DNA of 64,000 bases from Cellulomonas sp. NTE-D12 (GCF_027923705.1 NZ_AP026442.1:3162001-3226000), one strand, 5' to 3'. Counted from the first letter of the stretch, positions 27,718-37,625 are shown. The notes: generated by a model from the sequence alone, not told the origin. Made by a program: numbers and translations.

Positions 27718-28736
27718 CAGTTGGCTCCGGAGAACTCGTTGCGGCGCGACACGATCCAGCGCGCCAGCATGTTGACCGCCATGGTGATGACGAACAGCGC
27801 CAGGCCGGTCGCGATCAGGGTGTTGACCGCGAGGCCGCTCGAGTCGGGGAACTTCGCGGCGATGTTCGCCGCGATCGTCTGGAGCACGCCCGAGTCGAAG
27901 ATCTGGAACGAGTAGCCGGCGCCGCTCGAGGTGGACAGCACCATGAGCACCGCCATCGTCTCGCCGAGCGCGCGGCCCAGGCCGAGCATCGCGGCGGACA
28001 CCACACCGGAGCGCCCGAACGGCAGCACGGCCATGCGGATCACCTCCCAGCGCGTCGCGCCGAGGGCGAGCGCCGCCTCCTGGTGCAGGTGCGGGGTCTG
28101 CTTGAACACCTCGCGGGAGACCGCCGTGATGATCGGCAGGATCATGATAGCCAGCACCAGGGCGGTGGTGGCCATGGAGCGGCCGGTCGCCGTCGCCCGC
28201 ACCGTCACGCCCGGGATCACGCTGAGCACGTCGGCCACCCACTGCCACAGCGGGGCGATGCGCGGCGCGAGGATCTGGGCGCCCCACAGACCGAAGACCA
28301 CCGACGGGATCGCCGCGAGCAGGTCGATCACGAAGCCGACGGCACCGGCGATGCGGCGCGGCGCGTAGTGGGACACGAACAGCGCGATGCCGACGGCGAC
28401 CGGCGTCGCCATCACCAGCGCGAGCGCCGCGGCGATCAGCGTGCCGAAGATCAGGGGTCCGATGTACCCGGCCAGGTTGTGCGCGCCGGGGGGCAGGTTG
28501 CCCTCGGTCTGCAGCGTCGCGTCCGACGCGGTGATCGCCGCCCAGCCCCTGATCAGCAGGAACACCGCCACGGCGGCCAGGACGACCAGCAGCAGCACGC
28601 CGGCTGCCGTGGCCGCCCACCGGAACACCCGGGACATGCCGCGCTCGGCGACGCGCCGTCCCCGGGACGTCCGCGGACCGGCACCGCCACCGCCCTGGGG
28701 GGCCTTCGATGCATCGAGCGTGGGTGCGCTCACCAC
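27717..28736 (-). CDS. pstC: Phosphate ABC transporter permease PstC
   Basis: Second permease subunit, 339 residues with six helices after a 35-residue polar N-terminus; the EAA loop reads QEAALALGATRWEVIRMAVLP. The start is one of two adjacent GTG codons (28736 or 28733) after a GAGAAGG ribosome site; a nearby ATG is out of frame. A large hairpin separates it from pstS. Confidence 0.95.
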   Translation of the reverse strand: MVSAPTLDASKAPQGGGGAGPRTSRGRRVAERGMSRVFRWAATAAGVLLLVVLAAVAVFLLIRGWAAITASDATLQTEGNLPPGAHNLAGYIGPLIFGTLIAAALALVMATPVAVGIALFVSHYAPRRIAGAVGFVIDLLAAIPSVVFGLWGAQILAPRIAPLWQWVADVLSVIPGVTVRATATGRSMATTALVLAIMILPIITAVSREVFKQTPHLHQEAALALGATRWEVIRMAVLPFGRSGVVSAAMLGLGRALGETMAVLMVLSTSSGAGYSFQIFDSGVLQTIAANIAAKFPDSSGLAVNTLIATGLALFVITMAVNMLARWIVSRRNEFSGAN

Positions 28737-28785
28737 ATGGACCTTCTCATCGCTTGATGGTCAACGGGAACTTCGCCGAACGCTA

Positions 28786-28831
28786 CTGCCGGTGGCAGGG
28801 CACCCTGGTGGGGCGTCCCTGCCACCGGCAG
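28786..28831 (-). terminator. Attenuator-like hairpin between pstS and pstC
   Basis: Perfect 15-bp stem CTGCCGGTGGCAGGG (28786-28800) with CCCTGCCACCGGCAG (28817-28831), loop of 16, 25 bases past the pstS stop. No U-tract. Such a hairpin would let pstS be made in excess over pstCAB, by partial termination or by shielding the mRNA end. Confidence 0.8.
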
Positions 28832-28856
28832 GTGGGCGTCACGCCGGCAGTGCCGG

Positions 28857-29999
28857 TCAGCCGACCTTGATGGCCGCGACCGAGGCGGCCGCCTTCTGGG
28901 CGAGCGCGCCGGTCAGCGGCGCGGAGCCGGCCGCCTGGGCGCCGGCCTTCTGGCCCGCGTCGGAGACGACGTAGCCGAGGAAGGACTTGACGAAGTTCCC
29001 CTTGGCCGAGTCGCTGTAGCTGGAGCACGCGATCGCGTAGGACACCATCAGCAGCGGGTAGTCACCGGAGGCCGAGGCCTTGCGGTCGATGCTCACCACG
29101 ATGTCGTTCGCCGGGCGGCCGGAGGCCAGCGGCGAGGCGTTGACCACGGCGGACGCGCCGTCGGCGGACGGCTTGTTCCAGGCGGAGCCGACCTTCAGCG
29201 CCGCCACGTTGATGCCCTGCGGCACGCCGGAGTCGTCGATGTAGGCGACGGCACCGTCGGTGCTGGAGAGCACGCCGGCCACACCGGAGGTGCCCTGCGC
29301 CGAGTCGCCGCCGTTCAGCGGCCACGCGTCGGCCTTGGCGTTGGTCCACACGTCACCGGCGGCCTTGTTCAGGTAGTCGGTGAAGTTGTTCGTCGTGCCC
29401 GACTTGTCGGAGCGGTGCACCGGCGTGATCTTGGTCGACGGCAGGGTCACGCCCGGGTTGTCCGCGGCGATCGCCGGGTCGTTCCAGGTCGTGATCGCGC
29501 CGGTGAAGATCTTGGCGATCGTTGCCGGCGCGAGGTTCAGCGAGGAGACGCCCTTGAGGTTGTACGCCACCGCGATCGGCGACACGTACACCGGGATGTC
29601 CCACGCGCCGTCGGGGCCGCAGACCTTCTGCGACTGGGTCAGCTCGTCGGTGCTCATCGCGGCGTCCGAACCGGCCCAGGCCACGCCACCGGCGAGGAAC
29701 TGCTGACGGCCCGCACCCGACCCGGCCGGGTCGTAGTTGATGGTCAGGCCGGAGTTCTTCTGCTGCTCGGCGGCGATCCAGGCCTGCATCGCCTGCTGCT
29801 GCGCGGAGGAGCCGGCGCCGGAGAACGTGCCCGAGATGGCCGGTCCGGCGCTCGTGGCGCCCGAGCCCGACGTCGCCGACGAGCCGCTGCCGGCCGTGGC
29901 GTTGTTGTTGTCCGAGCCACAAGCGGCCAGCGCCAGGGCGGTGAGCCCAGCCAGCACGGCGGCGCCCACTGCGTGCGTTCGCTTCACTATGTTCCCCAT
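28857..29999 (-). CDS. pstS: Phosphate-binding lipoprotein PstS
   Basis: Extracytoplasmic phosphate receptor anchored by a lipid. The 380 residues have a signal peptide and lipobox LAAC, a Ser/Gly/Ala linker, and the PstS fold with GAGSSAQQQAMQAW, DAAMSTDEL and the phosphate-binding HRSDKSGTTNNFTDYL segment. ATG 29999 was taken; a GTG four codons later is possible. PHO-box repeats lie about 80 bases upstream. Confidence 0.96.
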   Translation of the reverse strand: MGNIVKRTHAVGAAVLAGLTALALAACGSDNNNATAGSGSSATSGSGATSAGPAISGTFSGAGSSAQQQAMQAWIAAEQQKNSGLTINYDPAGSGAGRQQFLAGGVAWAGSDAAMSTDELTQSQKVCGPDGAWDIPVYVSPIAVAYNLKGVSSLNLAPATIAKIFTGAITTWNDPAIAADNPGVTLPSTKITPVHRSDKSGTTNNFTDYLNKAAGDVWTNAKADAWPLNGGDSAQGTSGVAGVLSSTDGAVAYIDDSGVPQGINVAALKVGSAWNKPSADGASAVVNASPLASGRPANDIVVSIDRKASASGDYPLLMVSYAIACSSYSDSAKGNFVKSFLGYVVSDAGQKAGAQAAGSAPLTGALAQKAAASVAAIKVG

Positions 30000-30076
30000 C
30001 GTCTCGTCGTAGCGCCGTGCGTGGCGCTGTCGAGGGCAGACGTTAGGGACCCGAGGTGACCGGTTTCCCGGCGGAA

Positions 30077-30094
30077 GGTGAACCCCGGGTGAAC
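30077..30094 (-). promoter_or_regulatory. PHO box upstream of pstS
   Basis: On the minus strand GTTCACCC (30087-30094) then GTTCACC (30077-30083): two direct repeats with an 11-base period, the arrangement bound by Streptomyces PhoP (GTTCACC units every 11 bases). This predicts induction of pstSCAB by phosphate starvation through the adjacent response regulator. Confidence 0.85.
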
Positions 30095-30150
30095 GCTGGA
30101 CGACGATCTGGTCGCGCGTCCGAGTTCTCCGGCGCAGCCCCGCAGCGGGG

Positions 30151-30873
30151 CTACTCGTCGGCGGAGAGCTTGTAGCCCAGGCCGCGCACGGTCGTCAGCA
30201 GGCGCGGGGTGGACGGGTCGTCCTCGATCTTCGCCCGCACCCGCTTCACGTGCACGTCCAGGGTCTTGGTGTCGCCGACGTAGTCCGCACCCCAGATCCG
30301 GTCGATCAGCTGGCCGCGGGTCAGCACCCGCCCGGGGTTGCGCAGCAGCAGCTCGAGCAGCTCGAACTCCTTCAGCGGGAAGGCGACCTGCTGGTCGTGC
30401 ACCCTCACCACGTGCCGGTCGACGTCCATCTCGACCGGGCCCAGCACCAAGCGCGTCTGGTCCTCGTCGGGCAGGTCGTCGTCCGGCGAGGCCGCCACCG
30501 GGGCGGGGGCCGCCTCGCGACGGCGCAGCACCGCGCGCACCCGCGCCAGCAGCTCGCGCGACGAGTACGGCTTGGTGACGTAGTCGTCGGCGCCGAGCTC
30601 GAGGCCGACGACCTTGTCGATCTCACCGTCCTTGGCCGTCAGCATGATCACCGGGACGTCGCTGACCGCACGCAGCCGCCGGCACACCTCCGTGCCGGGC
30701 AGGCCGGGCAGCATCAGGTCGAGCAGCACCAGGTCCGCACCGGTCTCTGCGAACCGGTCGAGCGCGTCGGGACCGGTGGCCGCCGTGACCACGTCGTACC
30801 CCTCGCGGCGCAGCAGGTACTCGAGGGGCTCGCGGTAGGACTCCTCGTCCTCGACGAGCAGGATGCGGGTCAC
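30151..30873 (-). CDS. regX3: Phosphate-responsive response regulator, PhoP/RegX3 type
   Basis: OmpR-family regulator, 240 residues. The receiver domain has the acidic pocket VEDEE, phospho-acceptor Asp52 and Lys101 (YVTKPY); the winged-helix DNA-binding domain (about 145-238) has FELLELLLRNPGRVLTR and VHVKRVRAKIEDDP. GTG 30873 overlaps the stop of the kinase gene. Its neighbours are pstS and phoU. The name phoP would be equally fair. Confidence 0.94.
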   Translation of the reverse strand: MTRILLVEDEESYREPLEYLLRREGYDVVTAATGPDALDRFAETGADLVLLDLMLPGLPGTEVCRRLRAVSDVPVIMLTAKDGEIDKVVGLELGADDYVTKPYSSRELLARVRAVLRRREAAPAPVAASPDDDLPDEDQTRLVLGPVEMDVDRHVVRVHDQQVAFPLKEFELLELLLRNPGRVLTRGQLIDRIWGADYVGDTKTLDVHVKRVRAKIEDDPSTPRLLTTVRGLGYKLSADE

Positions 30874-32120
30874 TGGGCGCTCCCGGGTGCGGACGTGGGA
30901 CGGTCGGCCGACGACGCCGGCTCGGCGGTGGTGACGGTGGAGGCGCTGCTGGTGGAGGCGCTGCCGGCGGTGGCGCTGCCGGCGGACGTACCGGTCGGCT
31001 CCTCGGCGCGCGGCAGGCGCAGCGTGAACGTGGAGCCACGGCCCGGCTGGGACCACACGGTGACGTCACCGCCGTGGTCGGCGGCCACGTGCTTGACGAT
31101 CGACAGGCCGAGCCCGGTCCCCCCGGTGTTCCGCGACCGCGCGGGGTCCACCCGGTAGAACCGCTCGAAGATCCGGTCCTGCTCGGTGGGCGGGATGCCG
31201 ACGCCCTGGTCGACCACGGCGATCTGCACCAGGTCGGCCGTGGTGGACACGCCGACGCCGACGCGGGTGGCGTCCGGCGAGTACGCCACGGCGTTGTCCA
31301 GCAGGTTGCGCACGGCCGTCACCAGGAGGTTCCGGTCGCCGAACACCCGCGCGCCGGTCTGCCCGCCGACGTCGATGACGATCCGCTTGCCGCTGGCCGT
31401 GGTCCGGGCGCGGTCCGCCGCCTCGGCCAGGACGCTGTCGACGTCGACCAGCTCCATGTCCTGCAGGGCGTCCGTCACCTGCAGGCGGGACAGCTCGATG
31501 ATCTCCTGCACCAGCAGGGCCAGCCGCTGCGCCTCGGACTGCATCCGGGCGGCGAACCGGCGGACGGCCGCCGGGTCGTCGGCGGCGTCCTGCACCGTCT
31601 CGGCGAGCAGCGACAGGGCGCCGACCGGCGTCTTCAGCTCGTGCGAGATGTTCACCACGAAGTCCCGCCGCATGGCCTCGAGCCGGCGGGCCTGGGTCAG
31701 GTCCTCCGCGAGCACCAGCAGCAGGTGCGGCATCACCTGGGCCACCCGCACCTCGAGCAGCAGCGTGCCGGAGCCGACCGGACCGCGCGGCAGGTCCAGC
31801 TCCGCATCCCGGATCACGCCGTCGCGGCGCACCTCCGCCACCATGTCGCGCACCGCGGCGTGCACCAGGCGACCGTCCCGCACCAGCCCCAGCGCATGGG
31901 CCGGCGGGCTCGCCCGCACCACCCGGTCCGCGTCGTCCAGCACGATCGCCGACGAGCGGAGCACGGCGAGCGCCCGCACCAGGCCCTCGTCCAGCTCGGG
32001 CTCCGGTTGCGGGGGGACGTGCCGCTGGGCACGCTCGCTCAGTCGGAAGGCGAGCGTCGCGCCGACTCCCACGAGCAGCCCGACGAGGCCTCCGACGAAG
32101 GAGGCGAGCTCGGTGTCCAC
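30870..32120 (-). CDS. senX3: Phosphate sensor histidine kinase, PhoR/SenX3 type
   Basis: Membrane sensor kinase, 416 residues from GTG 32120. One N-terminal transmembrane helix (about 8-26), a PAS-like region (about 45-140), the phospho-acceptor His160 in NISHELKTP, then the ATPase domain with NLLDNAVAYSPD (N box), VVDQGVGIP (G1) and GGTGLGLSIVKHV (G2). The C-terminal 40 residues are Ser/Thr/Ala-rich and not conserved. Gene order kinase-regulator with divergent phoU is close to that of mycobacteria. Confidence 0.94.
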   Translation of the reverse strand: MDTELASFVGGLVGLLVGVGATLAFRLSERAQRHVPPQPEPELDEGLVRALAVLRSSAIVLDDADRVVRASPPAHALGLVRDGRLVHAAVRDMVAEVRRDGVIRDAELDLPRGPVGSGTLLLEVRVAQVMPHLLLVLAEDLTQARRLEAMRRDFVVNISHELKTPVGALSLLAETVQDAADDPAAVRRFAARMQSEAQRLALLVQEIIELSRLQVTDALQDMELVDVDSVLAEAADRARTTASGKRIVIDVGGQTGARVFGDRNLLVTAVRNLLDNAVAYSPDATRVGVGVSTTADLVQIAVVDQGVGIPPTEQDRIFERFYRVDPARSRNTGGTGLGLSIVKHVAADHGGDVTVWSQPGRGSTFTLRLPRAEEPTGTSAGSATAGSASTSSASTVTTAEPASSADRPTSAPGSAQ

Positions 32121-32194
32121 AGCGCCACACCCTAGGGGCCGACGCCACGGCCAGGTCCCACCGGAGGGGCCCGTGCCGTGGCACAGTGCCCAGT

Positions 32195-32223
32195 GTTCAC
32201 CTGGGGGGGCCCTTCCGTTCACC
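32195..32223 (+). promoter_or_regulatory. PHO-box-like repeats between senX3 and phoU
   Basis: GTTCACC at 32195-32201 and again at 32217-32223, exactly 22 bases (two 11-base periods) apart, in the 147-base divergent region. They could control phoU, the two-component genes, or both. The middle unit is degenerate. Confidence 0.68.
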
Positions 32224-32267
32224 TGGACCTGGCACCCTGGCACCCGCACAAGCGGGAGAGGACGTTC

Positions 32268-32939
32268 ATGCGTGAGATCTTCGACGCCGAGCTGAAGGCG
32301 CTCGGCGAGGACCTGCAGGCCATGAGCCGCAAGGTCGAGCAGGCCATCACGTCGGCGGGCATCGCCCTGGCGACGGCCGACCTGGGGCTGGCCGAGCAGG
32401 TGATCGTGGACGACCTCGCGATCGACGAGCTCGAGCGGCACCTCGACGAGCGGTGCATCCACCTGCTCGCCCAGCAGCAGCCCGTCGCGACCGACCTGCG
32501 GATCGTCGTCTCGGCGCTGCGCATGAGCGCGACGCTGGAGCGGATGGGCGACCTGGCGCGGCACGTCGCGCAGGTGGCACGCGGCCGGTACCCCCGGCAG
32601 GCGGTGCCGCAGTCGCTGTCCGGCACGTTCGCCGAGATGCACGAGGCGGCGGTGCGGGTGGCTCGCCGGATGACGACGCTGCTCGAGACGCGCGACCTGG
32701 CGGTCGCCGAGTCGATCGAGTCCGACGACGACCTGCTCGACGCCCTGCACGCCGACACGTTCACCGCGATGCTCGGCGGCGAGTGGTCCGCCACCCCCCA
32801 GCAGACGATCGACGTGACGCTGCTGGGCCGGTACTACGAGCGGTTCGGCGACCACGGCGTGAGCATCGCGCAGCGCGTGGTGTACCTGGTGACCGGCGAC
32901 CTGACCAAGGGCGAGCCGACCAGCCTGCGGGCGCACTGA
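32268..32939 (+). CDS. phoU: Phosphate signalling regulator PhoU
   Basis: PhoU links the Pst transporter to the kinase and keeps the regulon off when phosphate is plentiful. The 223 residues are all helical, with two PhoU domains: the first has metal-binding-like RIVVSALRMSATLERMGDLARH (about 81-102), the second RYYERFGDHGVSIAQRVVY (about 190-208). GGGAGAGG precedes the ATG. Confidence 0.96.
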   Translation: MREIFDAELKALGEDLQAMSRKVEQAITSAGIALATADLGLAEQVIVDDLAIDELERHLDERCIHLLAQQQPVATDLRIVVSALRMSATLERMGDLARHVAQVARGRYPRQAVPQSLSGTFAEMHEAAVRVARRMTTLLETRDLAVAESIESDDDLLDALHADTFTAMLGGEWSATPQQTIDVTLLGRYYERFGDHGVSIAQRVVYLVTGDLTKGEPTSLRAH

Positions 32940-32980
32940 CCCACCGCTCGGGCATCGCGCCCGACCGGCACCCGAACGAC

Positions 32981-33015
32981 GAAGGGCGCCGCTCCTGCTG
33001 GGAGCGGCGCCCTTC
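32981..33015. terminator. Bidirectional terminator between phoU and gpm
   Basis: Perfect 15-bp stem GAAGGGCGCCGCTCC (32981-32995) with GGAGCGGCGCCCTTC (33001-33015), loop of 5, between convergent genes; TCGTT follows on the plus strand. Confidence 0.9.
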
Positions 33016-33033
33016 TCGTTCAGCAGACCGAGG

Positions 33034-33774
33034 TCAGCGACCCTGGTTCGCCACGGCCTTGATCGCCTCGGCGGCGGCGTCCGGGTCGAGGTACTTGCCG
33101 CCGCGGACGGTCGGCTTCAGCGTGTCCTCGTCCAGCTCGTACACCAGCGGGATGCCCGTGGGGATGTTGATGCCGGCGATCGTGTCGGCGTCGACGTCGT
33201 CCAGGTGCTTGACCAGCGCGCGGATCGAGTTGCCGTGGGCCGCGACCAGCACCGTCTTGCCGGCCTGCAGGTCGGGGACGATGTCGCTGGTCCAGTACGG
33301 CAGCGCCCGGGTCAGCACGTTGGCCAGGGCCTCGGCGCGCGGGATCGGCTCACCGGCGTAGCGCGGGTCCGCGTCCTGCGAGAACTCCGAGCCGAGCTCG
33401 ATGTCCGGCGGCGGCACGTCGTACGAGCGGCGCCAGAGCATGAACTGCTCCTCGCCGTACTCGTCGCGGATCTGCTTCTTGTCCTTGCCCTGCAGGGCGC
33501 CGTAGTGGCGCTCGTTCAGGCGCCAGCTGCGCTTGACCGGGATCCACAGGCGGTCCGCCACGTCGAGGGCGTAGTTCGCGGTGGTGATCGCGCGGCGCAG
33601 CAGCGAGGTGTGCACCACGTCCGGCAGCACGCCCTCGGCCTTGAGCAGCTCCCCGCCGCGCTTGGCCTCCTGCACGCCCTTCTCGGACAGCGCGACGTCG
33701 ACCCAGCCGGTGAACAGGTTCTTCGCGTTCCATTCGCTCTCGCCGTGGCGGAGCAGCACGAGGGTGTAGGTCAT
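33034..33774 (-). CDS. gpmA: 2,3-bisphosphoglycerate-dependent phosphoglycerate mutase
   Basis: Glycolytic and gluconeogenic enzyme that interconverts 3- and 2-phosphoglycerate. The 246 residues contain the phosphohistidine motif [10 protein letters not shown] (His10), RHYGALQG, and the second catalytic His in [18 protein letters not shown] 33774 was preferred over an ATG three codons earlier because a CAGGA ribosome site is properly spaced for it. Confidence 0.96.
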   Translation of the reverse strand: MTYTLVLLRHGESEWNAKNLFTGWVDVALSEKGVQEAKRGGELLKAEGVLPDVVHTSLLRRAITTANYALDVADRLWIPVKRSWRLNERHYGALQGKDKKQIRDEYGEEQFMLWRRSYDVPPPDIELGSEFSQDADPRYAGEPIPRAEALANVLTRALPYWTSDIVPDLQAGKTVLVAAHGNSIRALVKHLDDVDADTIAGINIPTGIPLVYELDEDTLKPTVRGGKYLDPDAAAEAIKAVANQGR

Positions 33775-33850
33775 GGCGTCCATCCTGCCGCAGGCGGGCG
33801 GCACCCGGCAGGACTGGGGTCCCCCGCGGACACCTGCCGAGGGCGGGCGG

Positions 33851-35182
33851 TCAGCGGGCTTCGGCCGCCACCGCGTAGACCTTGAGCACCTGGTCGGCGG
33901 CGGCGTCCCAGCCGAACCGCTCGGCGCTGGGCCGGGCCGCCTCACCCCAGGCGGCGAGGGTGTCGTCGTCGTCCAGCGCCTGGGCCAGCACGTCGGCCCA
34001 GACCGCCGGGTCGTGCCCGCGGACCAGTCGCCCCGAACGGCCGTCGTCCACGATGCTGCGCAGGCCGCCGACGGCAGCGGCTACCACGGGGACGCCGGAC
34101 GCCTGCGCCTCCGCGGCGACCAGGCCGAACGACTCCGAGCGGGACGGCATCGCCACCAGGTCGGCCGCGTGGTACCAGCCGACCAGGTCCTCGCGCGCGG
34201 CCGGCGGGTGCACCAGCAGGTCGTCGCCGATGCCGAGCGACGCCGCGAGCGCGACCAGCTCGCGCACCGCCGTCGACCGCCCGCTGGGCCCGCCCAGCAC
34301 CACGAGCAGCGGCACGGGGCGGCCGGTGGCGCGCAGCAGACCGAGCGCCCGCACCAGCACGTCCGGGGCCTTGAGCGGCTGGACGCGGCCGGCGAACAGC
34401 ACCACACGGCGATCGGCGGGCAGGCCGAGTCGCGCACGGGCGGCCGCACGGGTCGCGGCATCGGCCGGCCGGAACCGGTCCAGGTCCACCCCCGGCTCGA
34501 CGACGTGCACCCGCGCGGGGTCGGCGCCGTAGAGCTCGACGAGCTGGCGCGCCTCCGCCGGCGTGCTCGCCACCAGGGCGTCCGCCGCCTCGACCACCTG
34601 CTCCTCACCGACCACCCGGGAGACCGGCTCGGCGTCGTCCCCCGGCGCGAGCGCCGCGTTCTTCACGCGGGCCAGCGTGTGGGCGGTGTGCACCAGCGGC
34701 ACCTCCCAGCGCGCCGCGGCCACGGCACCGACCTGGCCGGACAGCCAGTAGTGGGAGTGCACCACCTGGTACCAGCCCGGACGACGGGCCGCCTCCGACC
34801 GGAGCACGCCGGCGGTCATGCCGCACAGCATCCCCGGCAGGTCCCGCTTGTCCAGCCGCTCGAACGGGCCGGCCGGCACGTGGTGCACCAGCACGGGTGG
34901 GGTGACACCTGCCGGCACGTCATCGGCCAGGAGCACGGCGCGGCGGTCCTCCCGGGACAGCGGGGCGCCGTGCTCGTCGGTGCCGCCGAGCACCACCGTC
35001 TCCGGCAGCTCGGACGATGTGGCGCGCGTGAAGATCTCCACCCGGGCACCCCGGGCCGCCAGCGCCCGGGACAGCTCCAGCACGTAGACGTTCATCCCCC
35101 CGGCGTCGCCGGTGCCCGGCTGGTCGAGCGGGGACGTGTGCACCGAGAGCATGGCGACGCGCGGTGCGTGCTCGAGGGTCAC
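33851..35182 (-). CDS. mshA: D-inositol-3-phosphate glycosyltransferase MshA
   Basis: GT4-family transferase that starts mycothiol synthesis by adding N-acetylglucosamine to inositol phosphate. The 443-residue GT-B protein has the N-terminal donor/acceptor signature [19 protein letters not shown] (about 19-37), HSHYWLSG, the [14 protein letters not shown] loop and [18 protein letters not shown] near the sugar-nucleotide site. GTG 35182 follows an AAGGTGAG ribosome site. Neighbourhood mshA-gpm-phoU/senX3/regX3 is conserved in Actinobacteria. Confidence 0.92.
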   Translation of the reverse strand: MTLEHAPRVAMLSVHTSPLDQPGTGDAGGMNVYVLELSRALAARGARVEIFTRATSSELPETVVLGGTDEHGAPLSREDRRAVLLADDVPAGVTPPVLVHHVPAGPFERLDKRDLPGMLCGMTAGVLRSEAARRPGWYQVVHSHYWLSGQVGAVAAARWEVPLVHTAHTLARVKNAALAPGDDAEPVSRVVGEEQVVEAADALVASTPAEARQLVELYGADPARVHVVEPGVDLDRFRPADAATRAAARARLGLPADRRVVLFAGRVQPLKAPDVLVRALGLLRATGRPVPLLVVLGGPSGRSTAVRELVALAASLGIGDDLLVHPPAAREDLVGWYHAADLVAMPSRSESFGLVAAEAQASGVPVVAAAVGGLRSIVDDGRSGRLVRGHDPAVWADVLAQALDDDDTLAAWGEAARPSAERFGWDAAADQVLKVYAVAAEAR

Positions 35183-35231
35183 CGGGTCATTCTCACCTTC
35201 GGTGCGGACGAGCGCGGGTCGGCGTGACGCG

Positions 35232-36329
35232 TCACACGGTTCCGGCCGCGGTGCCACCGACCGGGTCGACCGGAGGCTCGACGACCGGGGCGACGACGGG
35301 GACCACGCACGCCGGCACCGGCAACGACCGGGTGCACACCACGCCGCCGTCGCCGTCCAGCACGGTCAGCGCGCTGGAGTCCTGCTCGGCGACGATCGTC
35401 CAGCCGTCCACCACCTCGTGGTCCCGGGGGGTGCGGCCCGGCAGCGCGTCGTCGGCGCGGTGCGTCAGCAGCCCGTCGGAGTGACGCGTGAACCGGGACA
35501 GCACCTCCGTGCCGCGCACGCCGACCACCACCTCGTCGCCGTCGATCAGCACGTGCGCCGGCTTCACCTCCGCGCCCGGGCGGGCGGGGGCCGCGGTGGC
35601 CGGCAGCACCTGCACGGACGTGCCGGTGTCGGTGGCGCCGTCCCACGCGAGCACGTGCACCGACGCGTCCAGCTCGCCGGTGACGTAGGCGAACCGGCCG
35701 TCCGGGCTGAAGGCGAGGTGCCGGGGACCGGTGCCGGGCGGGAGCGTGGCGGCGACCCCGGCCGGGACCAGCCGCCGGCCGGCGACGTCCCGCGCGTAGC
35801 GGCGCACCTGGTCGGCACCCAGGTCCATCACCAGCACGTGGGCGCCGGACGGGGTCATGACGACGTAGTGGGCGTGCGGCCCCTCCTGGCGGTCGGCGCG
35901 CGGGCCGTGGCCGTCGCCGGGCAGCCGCTGCGCGGGCTCGTCGTCGGCGAGCGTGCCGTCGGCCGCGAGGCGCAGCGCGCCGAGCACCCCGTCGGCGTAG
36001 TTGGCGACGTAGAGCAGGGCGGCCTCGGCATCGAGCAGCAGGTGGCACGGGGCGGAACCGCCCGACGGCACCGTCGCGGTGGTCACCAGCGCGCCGTCCC
36101 GCACGGCGAAGGAGCTGACGGCGCCCGGCGAGCTCTCGTCGACGGCGTAGACCGTGCGGCCGTCGGGGTGGGTCGCGACGAACGACGGTGCCGGCGTGAC
36201 CACCACCTGGTGCGGGATGCCGAGCATCCCGTCGAGCGCGTCCAGCTCGACCTGCCACACGCCCTCGCCGCGGCCGGTCGGCATGCCGAAGCCCGCACTG
36301 GGGTACGTGCCGACCCAGAGCATCGTCAT
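35232..36329 (-). CDS. Beta-propeller lactonase family protein
   Basis: A 365-residue cytoplasmic protein of the YkgB/6-phosphogluconolactonase propeller family, with repeated beta-blade motifs such as [37 protein letters not shown] and [16 protein letters not shown]. It starts in an ATGA overlap with the ROK regulator gene, which faces away from xylA, so a role on a sugar lactone connected with xylose use is possible. Substrate is not known. The last 30 residues are Val/Pro-rich and not conserved. Confidence 0.88.
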   Translation of the reverse strand: MTMLWVGTYPSAGFGMPTGRGEGVWQVELDALDGMLGIPHQVVVTPAPSFVATHPDGRTVYAVDESSPGAVSSFAVRDGALVTTATVPSGGSAPCHLLLDAEAALLYVANYADGVLGALRLAADGTLADDEPAQRLPGDGHGPRADRQEGPHAHYVVMTPSGAHVLVMDLGADQVRRYARDVAGRRLVPAGVAATLPPGTGPRHLAFSPDGRFAYVTGELDASVHVLAWDGATDTGTSVQVLPATAAPARPGAEVKPAHVLIDGDEVVVGVRGTEVLSRFTRHSDGLLTHRADDALPGRTPRDHEVVDGWTIVAEQDSSALTVLDGDGGVVCTRSLPVPACVVPVVAPVVEPPVDPVGGTAAGTV

Positions 36330-37621
36330 GCCGGTCCTCCCGCCGCGGTGGCCGCGGCCGCCACCGTCGTGGTGGTCGCCGTCGTGGTGGTCGTGCTCCG
36401 ATCCAGCCACGCCGACGGCTGCTGCACCAGTCGACGGAGCGCCGCCAGCGCCCCACCGGTCATCGCGGGGAACTCCCCGGCCCGCGCGGCACCCACGGTC
36501 ACCGGCGACCACGGCGCCGTGATCACCAGCTCGTCGAGCGCTCGCGCCACCTCGTCGCGCACGTAGCCGTACAGCTGGCCGAACGTGCCGCCGAGCACCA
36601 CCTGGTCGACGTCCACCACGTGGACCACGCCCGACAGGGCGATACCGAGGGCCCGCCCCGCACCGGCGACCGCCGCCAGGGCCCGGGTGTCGCCCGCAGC
36701 GCACGCGGCGACCAGCCGGTGCACCGGCGCACCGTCGGGGAGCCCGGCCACCCGCAGCATCGCCTCCTGCCCGGCACGCGCCTCGAGGGTGCCCAGCCGA
36801 GGCCCGCCCGGCATGCACGGGTCGACGACGACGTGCCCGATCTCGCCGCTCCAGCCGTGCTGGCCGCGGAACAGCTCGCCGCCCAGCACCACGGCGCCAC
36901 CGATGCCGACCTCGCCGGACACGTACACGAAGCTCGGCTGCGGGGTGCCGCGACGCACCCGTGCCTCCGCCAGCGCGGCGAGCTTCGCCTCGTTCGCCAG
37001 CTCCGGCGGCAGGCCTGCCAGGGCCGGGTGCCGCACCAGCCGGCCGACCACGTCCACGTCGCGCCAGCCGAGGTTCGGTGCGACGCGCAGCGGCCCGGTG
37101 CCGGCGTCCACCAGGCCGGGCAGCGCGAGCGAGGTGCCGACCACGCGCACGCCCTGGCCGACGAGCCGGCCGAGCACACCGGTGACCAGCTCGGCGAGCC
37201 GGTCGAGCGTCTGCTCCGGCGACCGCGTCCGCTGGTCCCCCGCCTCGACCCGCTCGGCGAGCACGGTGCCGGCCAGGTCGACCGCCCGCAGGCCGAGGTA
37301 GTCGACGTTCACCTCCATGCCGATGCCGGCGAACGTGCCGCGCGCGGGCGCCAGCGGCACGGCGGGGCGCCCGGCACGCAGCGCCGGCCGCGGCAGCAGC
37401 TCGCGCACCATGCCGCCGCGGATCAGCTGCTCCACCAGCGAGGTGACGCTGGGACGGGCCAGCCCGGTCACCGCGGCCAGCTCGGCGCGGGACGGGGGCT
37501 CGCGCGCGTCGAGCACGTGCGCGAGCGCCACGGACAGGTTGTGCTCGCGCAGGTGCTCCTGACGGGCGACGCCCGAACGGGCGCCGCGGGACTGCGAGGC
37601 CCACGGGTCGGCTGCCGGCAC
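36326..37621 (-). CDS. ROK family transcriptional regulator, likely xylose repressor
   Basis: An N-terminal winged helix-turn-helix (RAELAAVTGLARPSVTSLVEQLI) is joined to a sugar-kinase-like ROK domain, 431 residues from GTG 37621. The ROK zinc motif CxCGxxGCxE is broken: it reads CMPGGPRLGTLE, so two of three Cys are missing. The tail is a run of Thr and Ala. ATG 37657 would start inside the divergent xylA promoter/operator; GTG 37621 lies outside it and was chosen. Position divergent to xylAB indicates a XylR role. Confidence 0.88.
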   Translation of the reverse strand: MPAADPWASQSRGARSGVARQEHLREHNLSVALAHVLDAREPPSRAELAAVTGLARPSVTSLVEQLIRGGMVRELLPRPALRAGRPAVPLAPARGTFAGIGMEVNVDYLGLRAVDLAGTVLAERVEAGDQRTRSPEQTLDRLAELVTGVLGRLVGQGVRVVGTSLALPGLVDAGTGPLRVAPNLGWRDVDVVGRLVRHPALAGLPPELANEAKLAALAEARVRRGTPQPSFVYVSGEVGIGGAVVLGGELFRGQHGWSGEIGHVVVDPCMPGGPRLGTLEARAGQEAMLRVAGLPDGAPVHRLVAACAAGDTRALAAVAGAGRALGIALSGVVHVVDVDQVVLGGTFGQLYGYVRDEVARALDELVITAPWSPVTVGAARAGEFPAMTGGALAALRRLVQQPSAWLDRSTTTTTATTTTVAAAATAAGGPA

Positions 37622-37625
37622 GGGC

